Source of the DNA: Candidula unifasciata
Taxonomy: Eukaryota; Mollusca; Gastropoda; Stylommatophora; Geomitridae
Direction: 5' to 3'
DNA: 64,000 nucleotides
Assembly (NCBI GenBank): GCA_905116865.2
Contig: CAJHNH020001132.1
Span: 62,001-126,000, forward strand
Shown: piece after piece, positions 34,976-47,600 of the stretch
Numbering within the stretch: position 1 is the stretch's first letter
Layout: the number at the start of each line of letters is the position of its first letter
Notes under the pieces: generated by a model
What the model was told of the DNA's origin: nothing
What the model saw: the letters and a program-made list of their open reading frames with translations, nothing else
Databases searched by the model: none
Translations under genes and position numbers: made by a program

Positions 34976-35089
34976 GCAGGAGGTCGTGTTTATGCTCATC
35001 ATTCACCAAGCTCTGCCGACCTCCAGACGTGGGCCAGCACAATTTGTAGCTACACCGGGAAGTCACATGACCACGGCAATGAAAACAAT
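34976..35089 (+). promoter_or_regulatory. PTAR1: PTAR1 5' flank with a near-palindromic E-box
   Basis: The 114 bp between the LINE tail and the PTAR1 ATG is not repetitive. GTCACATGAC at 35062-35071 is one base from the palindrome GTCACGTGAC bound by USF/MITF/TFEB-type bHLH-zip factors. No TATA box is seen. The start codon context (ACAATATGG) has A at -3 and G at +4. The reading frame is open upstream to a Met at 34946, but that part is LINE tail, so it is not taken as coding. Function is inference. Confidence 0.45.
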
Positions 35090-35157
35090 ATGGCAGACGC
35101 CAGAGGAGCTCGGTTGTTGGCAGACCTAGATAACGCGTTCAAGAGAGACCCCGACAT
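35090..35157 (+). CDS. PTAR1: PTAR1 exon 1
   Basis: Encodes MADARGARLLADLDNAFKRD, then PD and two bases of an Ile codon; donor GACAT|GTTAGT. The continuation in exon 2 gives DPDIDEYDMLPVLEP, aligning with human NPHIDEIGLIPCPE, which supports the junction and the start choice. Confidence 0.88.
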
Positions 35158-38100
35158 GTTAGTAGCTTTATTTTCTTCTTTCTTATGCTAGCAGCCTTGT
35201 CAGATCAAGCTTCTTCCTTCTCATAGGCTTAAACAGACCAGTGTTTATTTCACTTCTTTTCGCTATGTAACGATGTTATTATATTATATCGTTAAACGCC
35301 AGTTCGGTCAGTGGTTGGTGTCCGTCTTTCCACGGGACAGTCATGGGCTACCAGTCTTCTATGAATCTATGAGCATGGCGAGTGTGACGAGAAGCAAGAC
35401 CCACTCGCATTAAAACAAAATGTTCTCCACATATAGAGCACGAAATTTCATAATCATTATTGCCATCTCAAGTATACGAATAAAAATTTAAAATTTCCCT
35501 CTGTCTGCAATTTCCTGTCTGATTTCCCACCATCATACTGATACAGAACGGTCCATAGCATCCTTCACTACCTACCTCTCCACTCTTGTCAAGCTTGCAC
35601 ACATCTTTAAGACCTAGTAGGGGTTGAGCTTAACATCTGCCCATCTGTAATTCATCATACATGTTGTCCTTAGGGATGCCAGGATTCGGCTCTCCTCCGA
35701 ACTTCTACCGCGGCATTATGGCGGCCAAACAAATATCCTAACAGAGCCTCAGTCCTATTAGAAATATGCGAACTTCCGGCGACGAACAAATGGCGGCAAA
35801 ACTGACAAAAAACTGACAATTTCAAGAGACGCAACACTGCAGATAATAGTAGCAGACGATAATAGCGACCGTTGACAGTTTCAAGAGTTTCTGCAGATGA
35901 TACTAGCGACCATTGACAATTTCAAGACATGCATCATTACAAATAATAAAAGCTACATGGCGTGGAGACCAGGTGCTCCGACGCAGATTAGCGTCGTTGT
36001 TGTCCTCAAACTTTTTGGCATGCGCAAAATGCGGTTACACTCACCGCCGACAGTATCCCCTGCGCCGCTACGCGCGGCGTGGATGGGGGGCCAAACTGGA
36101 TGCCTGGGGCTCACGAGCAAATAAAATGGAGGAAGTTACAGGAGATGTGGTAGCTGCTGCTCGTGAGTCCCAGCCATCTAGTTTAGCCCCCATCTGCGTG
36201 GCGGGGGGGATTTGTCAGCGATGAGGCATAGTCACAGAAACAGGTTCGCAATGAACATATCGCAGAGACCCTGTTGAAGCATTTGTTTCGTTATACGGAG
36301 CCAATCCTAGTTTTGCCGCTCGGCAGAAAGTCAGAGGTTCGCATATTTTTTAACAGGACTGAGGCCCTGTTAAGATATTTGTTTGGCCGAAATATTACCG
36401 GGGTAGAAGTTCGGAGGAGAGCCCAGGATTCTCCACATGTACCCTAGCCACCTGAGCTTTCAGAGTCTGAGCACTGAGAGCATTATAAGTTGAATACAAT
36501 CCTGTATACTTATTTATTTATTATAAGTTATTTATAATACTGGTTGAGAACATTTCAGTGTTCAGCTCAGAGTCGAAGTCGAAGCGTGTCAGGCAAGGAT
36601 GTATACTGAGTTCTGTTGTCTGACTGGTGGTCATAATAAATATCAATACCAGAGTATACTAATGGCCGATCCGGTAGCACACTGGCTAACGTGCTTGTCA
36701 GCTGACTCATTGACCATATGTTTGAATCCTTCCCACCCCTGAATTATAATTTAAAAAACAAAATTCAGCCTGAAATAAAAACCAGGAAAAATCCTGGTGC
36801 CGTCCGTAAATACTAGAACTGAAAGTAACCTGTTTCATTTTGGCCCTGTCAACCACCGTGCCTGTTTGCCTGTCAGAATACAGGACAATCACAATTTTGG
36901 CCCTGTCAACCACCCTGCCTGTTTGCCTGTCAGAAAACAGGACAATCACAATTTTGGCCCTGTCAACCCTGCCTGTTTGCCTGTCAGAATACAGGACAAT
37001 CACAATTTTGGCCCTGTCAACCACCCTGCCTGTTTGCCTGTCAGAATACAGGACAATCACAATTTTGGCCCAGTCAACCACCCTGCCTGTTTGCCTGTCA
37101 GAATACAGGACAATCACAATTTTGGCCCTGTCAACCACCCTGCCTGTTTGCCTGTCAGAATACAGGACAATCACAATTTTGGCCCTGTCAAAAACCCTGC
37201 CTGTTTGCCTGTCAGAATACAGGACAATCACAATTTAGGCCCTGTCAACCACCCTGCCTGTTTGCCTGTCAGAATACAGGACAATCACAATTTTGGCCCA
37301 GTCAACCCCCATACCTGTTGCCTCTAAGAATACAGGACAATCACAATTTTGGCCCAGTCAACCCCCGTGCCTGTTGCCTCTAAGAATACAGGACAATCAC
37401 AATTTTGGCCCTGTCAACCACCCTGCCTGTTTGCCTGTCAGAATACAGGACAATCACAATTTTGGCCCAGTCAACCACCCTGCCTGTTTGCCTGTAAAAA
37501 TACAGGACAATCACAATTTTGGCCCAGTCAACCACCGTTCCTGTTGCATCTAAGAAGAATACAGGACAATCACAATTTTGGCCCAGTCAACCCCCATGCC
37601 TGTTGCCTCTAAGAATATAGGACAATCACAATTTTGGCCCAGTCAACCCCCGTGCCTGTTTGCCTTCAAGAATACAGGACAATCACAATTTTGGCCCAGT
37701 CAACCACCATGAGTGTTGCCTTCAAGAATACAGGACAATCACAATTTTGGCCCTGTCAACCACTGTGCCTGTTTGCCTTCAAGAATACAAGACAAACACA
37801 ATTTTGGCCTAGTCAACCACCGTGCCTGTTTGCCTTCAGGAACACAAGACAATCACAATTTTGGCCTAGTCAACCACCGTGCCTGTTGCATCTAAGAATA
37901 CAGGACAATCATAATTTTGGCCCAGTCAACCCCCATGCCTGTTGCCTTCAAGTATATAGGACAATCACAATTTTGGCCATGTCAACCGCCGTGCTTGTTT
38001 GCCTGTAAGAATACAGGACAATCACAATTTTAGCCCAGTCAACCACCCTGCCTTCAAGAATACAGGACAGTCAAAATTTTCCAAATACATGTCTAGGTTG

Positions 38101-41100
38101 TGGAACTGGGCCTGAAACCGCCTCTCCAGTTCAGTAATTGAGTTCTAGATTTCTAAAACCAACATCTGTGTAGTGGATTTTTCCTGTTTGAACTCAAGTA
38201 GAAGTCACTTGGTGCAATCCGGTAAGTTTGGTGGATGGAATATGATGGCATGCACGTCACCCTTGTAAGTTTGGTCGATGGAATTTGATGGCATGCACGT
38301 CACCCCGGTAAGTTTTGTAGATGGAATATGATGGCATGCACGTCACCCCGGTAAGTTTTGTAGATGGAATATGATGGCATGCACGTCACCCCGGTAAGTT
38401 TTGTAGATGGAATATAAAGGCATGCCCAGGTGTGTGCTTTGACTCTTCATACAAAAGTGCACAACTCTTCCAATGTCCCTCATAGAAGTCATACTGTTAG
38501 CACTTACAAACTTTTCCTTTTCTTTTTTAAACTGTGGTTTAATTTGTTGTGAACTTGCAGAGATGAATATGATATGCTGCCAGTGCTAGAGCCAAAACAC
38601 AACAAGTCTCCGTTCATTCTACAAGATCATAAACTTGGAGTGGAAGCATGGGCTGTGAAAATTCTTGTCAAATATGCATCACAAAGACTCAAGGGCTGGC
38701 GGAGTCGCCAGGCGGGAGAACAGTTTACAGGTAGTATTGTTTCATCAGTGCTGATTTGTTACAGTGATTAGTACATAGGTTTACTGATCCAGTGTTCTTA
38801 GTTAAGGATCAATAGAAGTCATCCCCCCCCCCCCCCCCCCCCCCGCGACTGGCTGGGCACTGTAGGATCCACCTGCCCAGGTGCTCATTATACATGGATT
38901 TTGTGTGTGTTTGCTGTCCATACCATGGTCATTGTGTTTGTCCACCGGCGTATAACTAATGATGTTCTCATCATTTCTGTCTGTCCATGATGTTCTCATC
39001 ATTTCTGTCTGTCCATGATGTTCTCATCATTTCTGTCTGTCCATGATGTTCTCATCATTTCTGTCTGTCCATGATGATCTCATCATTTCTGTCTGTCCAT
39101 GATGTTCTCATCATTTCTGTCTGTCCATGATGTTCTCATCATTTCTGTCTGTCCATGATGATCTCATCATTTCTGTCTGTCCATGATGTTCTCATCATTT
39201 CTGTCTGTCCATGATGTTCTCATCATTTCTGTCTGTCCATGATGTTCTCATCATTTCTGACTGTCCATGATGTTCTCATCATTTCTGTCTGTCCATGATG
39301 TTCTCATCATTTCTGTCTGTCCATGTTGTTCTCATCATTTCTGTCTGTCCATGATGTTCTCATCATTTCTGTCTGTCCATGATGTTCTCATCATTTCTGT
39401 CTGTCCATGATGTTCTCATCATTTCTGTCTGTCCATGTTGTTCTCATCATTTCTGACTGTCCACTGCCTCTTGCTTCTCATCATTGTCTGAATATGAATA
39501 AGTTAGCTGTTAGACCCAACACCGGGGCAATAAGTGAGCAGTGTAACAGATCAGTTCTGTGATTTTCTGTCTAAGACAACTGGGGCAATCATTAGGTAGA
39601 CAGATTGGCTGCAGCTGCCCCTCTGGGTAGTGAGCTACTTAATGATAAAGCAATGGTGGCAAATGTAAAGTGACCATGGCGACAGCTTTCTGGTATCTCA
39701 TGGACCCTGCAGCAGAACAGACAGCATTCATACATGGCATTTTAAACATTGTAGCTCTTAGTTGGATACTTTAAGATGGAGCATTTATGGCAACGACCTG
39801 AGCTCAGCGATGTTGATTCGATACCTAGAAAACTTGCCTACAGCAGAATATTTGTAGATGTTCCATGTGTGGGCTTCCGGACCCCATTATGGGTCAAACA
39901 AGAATAGACCCACTGCCTCCCCACAAGCATGTCATAAGAGTCGACTAATTGGGTGCTTTTTTTTTTAAATTGGAGTGCATCTGCCTGTGAGGCAAGATAT
40001 CAACAATCTGCACACAAGTAAGTCAGATCTGTAAAACGGATATGCATGCAACACTCAGGTTCTGGAACAAGACTAATATCCAGAGGTGGCAAAACATCCA
40101 AAACTTTCTGCCAAAGTTTACAGCCAGTGAATGCAAAGAAGAAGTTCTGTGATGTTAAAGAAACTTTCCTTCAGCTGGATCTGGTGTGTTTTGATCTAGA
40201 AGCAGATATCATGCCTCAAGACAGCCTGACTTGCCAATTTGATACTTCAGTGTTGGCTTTATCTTCATGTTGACATTGTGAAGTACACCATCGGCTGACT
40301 GCTGGTGTTGTGTTTGGTCCAACAGATCCTCTTGAGGTGAGCCATCTCAGCAGAGCAATGTTACTGTTTAACCCCGAAGTTTATACAGCATGGAATATCA
40401 GGTAATCTTCTCTTGTATTTTTTTTTTTTATTGCCAGTTTATCCAGTAACTGTGTAAAAGTTATCTTTCTCATGGTAATACAGCTAACAGATTTGCAGAT
40501 CTTCTTACTAAATGGGGGGGGGGGGGGGTGGTCAATTGCAGAAAACAAGAGATATCAGGCACCGAGAATCTGCCCAACTTGAAGAGCCTCACACGTGTCA
40601 CTCTCTGGAGGCTGGTGTCTTGCCTCAAACATGTCACTCTCTCTTCCTGGAGGCTGGTTCCTTGCCTCACACATGTCACTCTCTCTCTCTGGAGGCTGGT
40701 TCCTTGCCTCACACATGTCACTCTCTCTCTGGAGGTTGGTGTCTTGCCTCACACATGTCACTCTCTCTCCCTGGAGGCTGGTTCCTTGTCTCACACATGT
40801 CTCTCTCTGGAGGCTGGTTCCTTGTCTCACACATGTCACTCTCTCTCTGGAGGCTGGTTCCTTGCCTCACACATGTCACTCTCTCTCTGGAGGCTGGTTC
40901 CTGCCTCACACATGTCACTCTCTCTCTCTCTGGAGGCTGGTTCCATGCCTCACATATGTCACTCTCTCTCTCTCTCTCTGGAGGCTGGTGTCTAACCTCA
41001 CACATGTCACTCTCTCTCTCTCTGGAGGCTGGTGTCTTGCCTCACACATGTCACTCTCTCTCTCTCTGGAGGTTGGTTCCTTGCCTCACACATGTCTCTC

Positions 41101-41343
41101 TCTCTCTCTGGAGGCTGGTTCCTTGCCTCACACATGTCACTCTCTCTTTCTCTGGAGGCTGGTTCCTTGCCTCACACATGTCACTCTCTCTCTGGAGGCT
41201 GGTGTCTTGCCTCACACATGTCACTCTCTCTCTCTGGAGGCTGGTGTCTTGCCTCACACATGTCACTCTCTCTCTCTGGAGGCTGGTTCCTTGCCTCACA
41301 CATGTCTCTCTCTCTCTCTGGAGGCTGGTTCCTTGCCTCACAC

Positions 41344-41394
<51 letters not shown>

Positions 41395-44300
41395 CTTGTT
41401 GCTTGCCTCACACATGTCACTCTCTCTCTCTGGAGGCTGGTTCCTTGCCTCACACATGTCACTCTCTCTCCCTAGAGGCTGGTTCCTTGCCTCACACATG
41501 TCACTCTCTCTCTGGAGGCTGGTGTTTAGGATTCCTTTTTTTTTTTTTTTTTGCAGTGCTCGTTGAAAAAAAAAAATATTCAGTTGTTTCCATGGGGGTT
41601 GTTTTTTCCGTCCTCCCTCATTGAACTGCCTACTTGTAGCTCTGTGTTAGGTAAATTCACATTGCTTAATCCATTCAGACAACACAGCTTATATTCGGTA
41701 AAATCACATTGTTTGATCATCTCACTGAATACAGCTTTTGTTTAGTTAAATCTCATTATTTGATCCTCCCACAAAACACAACTTGTACCAGTAAACAGAC
41801 TGACCAAATCACCACAGAACCCCAAACATTGACATAGGAGTCATCATCATCATGTGCCCTGCCAACTGGCGTAGATTCTCATGCATCTCCACAGATCACA
41901 ATCTGGTTGCCTAGAACAGCTCTCTTGATATATCTCCATGCCATTGTTTCAGCCCATCCAGCATCATCTCTCTTGGTCTACCTCTACACTTCTTTCCACT
42001 GATTTTTCTGGTTGTCACAATTATTTACATTCCTTTCTTCTCATTACGTGGCTGAAGAACAGTGTTTGTCTCCTACTTATTGTTGTATATAAAAGATCTG
42101 CTTTCATTAGCTTCTTTCAAACAATCGTTGTTAGTTAGTCTGTTGTCCAAGGTATTCCTAACAGAAACCACCTCTCTGTTGCTTCCAAATTCTCTTAATG
42201 TGTTCACTGACATTCCAAGATTTGCTGCCATACAGCAGAACATGTTCTATGTAACATTTTAGCACTCTTTTCACATGGAAGTACCAATAGATGTATACAG
42301 AATGCAGTGCTGATAATCTGCACTAAACTCAGGCGAACTAGTTCACAGACCCTCAGCACCACGCCACTGTGTCAGCAGTAGGATTAGCTAGACCAGAGAC
42401 ACGCTGACATGTACATCACAGCCAGTTGGCAGAGGCAGGAGTCAGCTGGCTTTACTGACCACATCATCTGCACTGACCACATCATCTGCACTGACCACAG
42501 AATCTGCACTGACCACAGAACCTGCACTGACCACAGAATCTATATTGACCACATAATCTGCAATGACCACAGAATCTGCAATGACCACAGAATCTGCACT
42601 GACCACAGAATCTTCACTGACCACAGAATCTGTACTAATTTCTAGTTCTAATTTTTTACTTTTAACTACCCTCCGTTTTCCATTGCATGGTTTTGAGACT
42701 AGATCTGTTTGCAGATAAAGATAAATTTCCTGTAGCGTTTGTGTGTGGCATCCTGATTTTTACGGTGCGCCTCCTGGCTGGTTGCCTCCGACTTCAGCCC
42801 CTAATTTTTTGCTAGTAAGCTAGATCGACGTACTGGCATTCGGGACTGAACTATCCACCGTGATATGTGTGTGCGCCTGTAAATAGGACTTTGGCATCAT
42901 TCTCGCATCAATGTTTATACCTAACGCTGACATAGCATTGTTGCTTAGTTGTCCATTACGATGTGTCCCGTGCGTTTCCATGACCTTGACTATGAACTTA
43001 CATCAAAATGAAGGCAGTCAGAAACACACAGTCCTGATGCAGTTGAGAAACACTTCTGCAGTCTTTTGGCAGTCATTATTTCATCAGGTTACATACACAA
43101 TAGACAGCTAAGTTTAGGATTTTTGTAAACAGAATCTGCACTGACCACAGAATCTGTACTAACCACAAAATCTGTTCTAACAACAGAATCTGCACTGACC
43201 ACAGAATCTGTACTAACCACATAATCTGTTCTGACAACAGAATCTGTACTGACCACAGAATCTGTACTAACCACATAATCTGTTCTGACAACAGAATCTG
43301 TACTGACAACAGAATCTGTACTAACCACATAATCTGTTCTGACAACAGAATCTGCACTGACCACAGAATCTGTACTAACCACATAATCTGTTCTGACAAC
43401 AGAATCTGCACTGACCACAGAATCTGTACTAACCACATAATCTGTTCTGACAACAGAATCTGCACTGACCACAGAATCTGTACTAACCACATAATCTGTT
43501 CTGACAACAGAATCTGCACTGACCACAGAATCTGTACTAACCACATAATCTGTTCTGACAACAGAATCTGTACTGACAACAGAATCTGTACTAACCACAT
43601 AATCTGTTCTGACAACAGAATCTGCACTGACCACAGAATCTGTACTAACCACATAATCTGTTCTGACAACAGAATCTGTACTGACAACAGAATCTGTACT
43701 AACCACATAATCTGTTCTGACAACAGAATCTGTACTGACAACAGAATCTGTACTAACCACATATCTGTTCTGACAACAGAATCTGTACTGACAACAGAAT
43801 CTGTACTAACCACATAATCTGTTCTGACAACAGAATCTGTACTGACAACAGAATCTGTACTAACCACATAATCTGTTCTGACAACAGAATCTGTACTGAC
43901 AACAGAATCTGTACTAACCACATAATCTGTTCTGACAACAGAATCTGTACTGACAACAGAATCTGTACTAACCACATAATCTGTTCTGACAACAGAATCT
44001 GCACTGACCACAGAATCTGTACTAACCACATAATCTGTTCTGACAACAGAATCTCAAAACCAAATGTTAGCAACTTAGTGATTGTTTCCTCGGGTATGAA
44101 AAAAAAATGTTAACATTAGATGTGTCTTCTCATTGAGGAAAGAATGAATAGAGCAGATTTTATCTGAGCTTGTTCATAGACTTACCTTTGAAGCCTTCAT
44201 TTTTCCCTGTTATCGAAATCTGTGCTAATTCTCATGTGAACATTTATTTCAGGAAGGAATTAGTAGAAAGTGGATATCTGAGCGTTACGGAGGATTTGTC

Positions 44301-44614
44301 TTTCGGTGCACTCATTCTGTCCAGGCATCCAAACAGTTCAGAAACATTTGTTCACAGGTAAGGCTGTACTTGTGTGTGTGGAAGTGCTAGAGGGCGTGTG
44401 TCTGTGTGTTGGACTGATAAGAGTTGTGGCATTTGTCTGTTACTGAAAGTGCTGAGATGTGCTACTTTACTACTACTGAAACTTACTCTTTTATATTTCC
44501 ATTGACTATTATTTGATCATCTGGGCTGTAGACATGACTTCACTTCCTTCCCAGAAAATGGGTCTTAACTTCTTATTGTCTTCTCTCTTTTTAATCTCTC
44601 CTCATCTCTGTCAT

Positions 44615-44678
<64 letters not shown>

Positions 44679-47600
44679 CTCTGTCTCTCTATCTTTGTCT
44701 TTCTGTCTGTCTCTCACTCTATCTCTGTCTTTCTATCTGTCTCTCGCTCACACTTACTCAAACCACCCTCTTACATGTGGAGAACCATGCTAGGAAGTCA
44801 CCTGGTCATGAATCAGCACAGCTCATGAGAACTAAGTACAGTTAGGCCTGAATAGGCACAGCTCATAAGGACTAAGTACAGTTAGGCCTGAATCAGCACA
44901 GCTCATGAGAACTAAGTACAGTTAGGCCTGAATCAGCACAGCTCATGAGAACTAAGTACAGTTAGGCCTGAATAGGCACAGCTCATAAGGACTAAGTACA
45001 ATTAGGCCTGAATCAACACAGCTCATGAGAACTCAGTACAGTTAGGCCTGAATCAGCACAGCTCATGAGAACTAAGTACAGTTAGGCCTGAATAGGCACA
45101 GCTCATAAGGACTAAGTACAGTTAGGCCTGAATCAGCACAGCTCATAAGGACTAAGTAGAGTTAGGCCTGAATCAGCACAGCTCATAAGGACTAAGTAGA
45201 GTTAGGCCTGAATCAGCACAGCTCATAAGGACTAAGTAGAGTTAGGCCTGAATCAGCACAGCTCATAAGGACTAAGTAGAGTTAGGCCTGAATCAGCACA
45301 GCTCATAAGGACTAAGTACAGTTAGGCCTGAATCAGCACAGCTCATAAGGACTAAGTACAGTTAGGCCTGGGTGAATGTATGATGTTTCCTGTATGTGTT
45401 TTAGCTATAGCAGTCTCAGCAGACTCCAGCCTTGAGGGAGTTGTAGGCACAAACAGTTGATTATACATTGTTACCTTGTGTGATGTTGCAGATTATACAT
45501 TGTTACCTTGTGTGATGTTGCAGATTATACATTGTTACCTTGTGTGATGTTGCAGATTATACATTGTTACCTTGTGTGATGTTGCAGATTATACATTGTT
45601 ACCTTGTGTGATGTTGCAGATTATACATTGTTACCTTGTGTGATGTTGCAGATTATACATTGTTACCTTGTGTGATGTTGCAGATTATACATTGTTACCT
45701 TGTGTGATGTTGCAGATTATACATTGTTACCTTGTGTGATGTTGCAGATTATACATTGTTACCTTGTGTGATGTTGCAGATTATACATTGTTACCTTGTG
45801 TGATGTTGCAGATTGTACATTGTTACCTTGTGTGATGTTGCAGATTATACATTGTTACCTTGTGTGATGTTGCAGGCGCTGGTTGTTCCGCCAGCTCCTG
45901 GACACCTGCTTGTCATCCAACTCTGCCAACAACTCACCGTGTACGGCCACACCAGCAGTCAACAATGGGCACTTGGTCAGCATGGGCATCAATGGTGTGC
46001 ATGCCAGTGTAGCCCCTAGTCTCTGTGACAACGGAACCTTGGCTCTAGAACCCAGTAGACTCCTGTCTCATGCCCATAGAGAGCTGAGGCTGTGCAGCCA
46101 GACAGCGGAGAAGTACCCCTGCAACTACCACTCCTGGTCTCACAGGGTCTGGCTCATGCAGCAGTGTTTCAGCTCTTCACTGGAGGTAAACTTTGTGCAT
46201 GTCAGCCTCACTGTTAAATTTGTTCACATTTTTGGTACCAGGATCCACTCGGGAAGCAGACAGTAGTAACACCATCATCTGTCCAGTCAGTCACATGAAG
46301 CAGACAAGGAGACATGGCAAGCAGCTGCTGTCTTTTGTGTAGTGTAAAGATTTCAGTTGTTGGCATGAGGGAAAGTTGACACCATTGTCCTACATCTCAA
46401 TGGACCCTATTCCTTACCAGGGTACCCAGCAGACTGTGCTGGTACTGACCTCACTTCTTGCTACACTCCTTCCAGTTCACATATTTCACCACAGATAATC
46501 AAGGAGGTTCACATATTTTACCACAGATAATCAATGAGGTTCACATATTTCACCACAGATAATCAATGAGGTTCACATATTTCACCACAGATAATCAATG
46601 ATGTTCACATATTTCACCACAGATAATCAATGAGGTTCACATATTTCACCACAGATAATCAATGAGGCTCACATATTTCACCACAGATAATCAATGAGGC
46701 TCACAAATTTCACCACATATAATCAGTGAGGTCAATGAGGTTCACATATTACACCACAGACAATCAATGAGGTTCACATATTTCACCACAGATAATCAAT
46801 GAGGTTCACATATTTCACCACAGATAATCAATGAGGTTCACATATTTCACCATAGATAATCAATGAGGTTCACATATTTCACCACAGATAATCAATGAGG
46901 CTCACAAATTTCACCACATATAATCAGTGAGGTCAATGAGGTTCACATATTACACCACAGACAATCAATGAGGTTCGCGTATTTCACCACAGATAATCAA
47001 TGAGGTTCACATATTTCACCACAGATAATCAATTAAGTTCGCATATTTCACCACAGATAATCAGTGATGTTAATAAGGTTCACATATTTCACCACAGATA
47101 ATCAATGAGGTTCACCAAGTGTTTTCATAATTTGCCAAATAGTGTTTAAAGTTCACTGACCACAAATCATACCCCCCAAAAAAAAAAAAAAAAAAAAAAA
47201 TTTTGGTTCAGCTGTCCATTAAATAAAATTCCTGCTAAATACCAGAACTGGTAATCCTGGATACATCTGTTCATGTGACTTCGTTAAAAAAGCTCTGTAT
47301 AAGAGCATGGTTCTTTAACAGGGGACAAATATATCACATAGAAAACAGTGTATGTGATGCACAGTTCATAATTCCAACCATTCATACATGTCACATAGAA
47401 AACAGTGTATGTGATGTACAGTTCATAATTCCAACCATTCATACATGTCACATAGAAAACAGTGTATGTGATGTACAGTTCATAATTCCAACCATTCATA
47501 CATGTCACATAGAAAACAGTGTATGTGATGTACAGTTCATAATTCCAACCACTCATACATATCACATAGAAAACAGTGTATGTGATGTACAGTTCATGAT

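Noticed and set aside
34946..35191. PTAR1 starting at an upstream in-frame Met (34946)
   Set aside because: The added residues come from the LINE tail and GAA repeat. The ATG at 35090 has a good context and matches the human N-terminus in position.
40470..41624. 370-codon Leu/Ser/His-rich frame and arginine/glutamate-rich antisense frames
   Set aside because: Derived from the 40-bp/(CT)n array. A CT run gives Leu-Ser repeats and the opposite strand Arg-Glu repeats.
43076..44073. Repeat proteins of TDSVVS and LLSEQIMWLV type
   Set aside because: Frames of the 54-bp/18-bp array, open in several registers, with no start or splice context.
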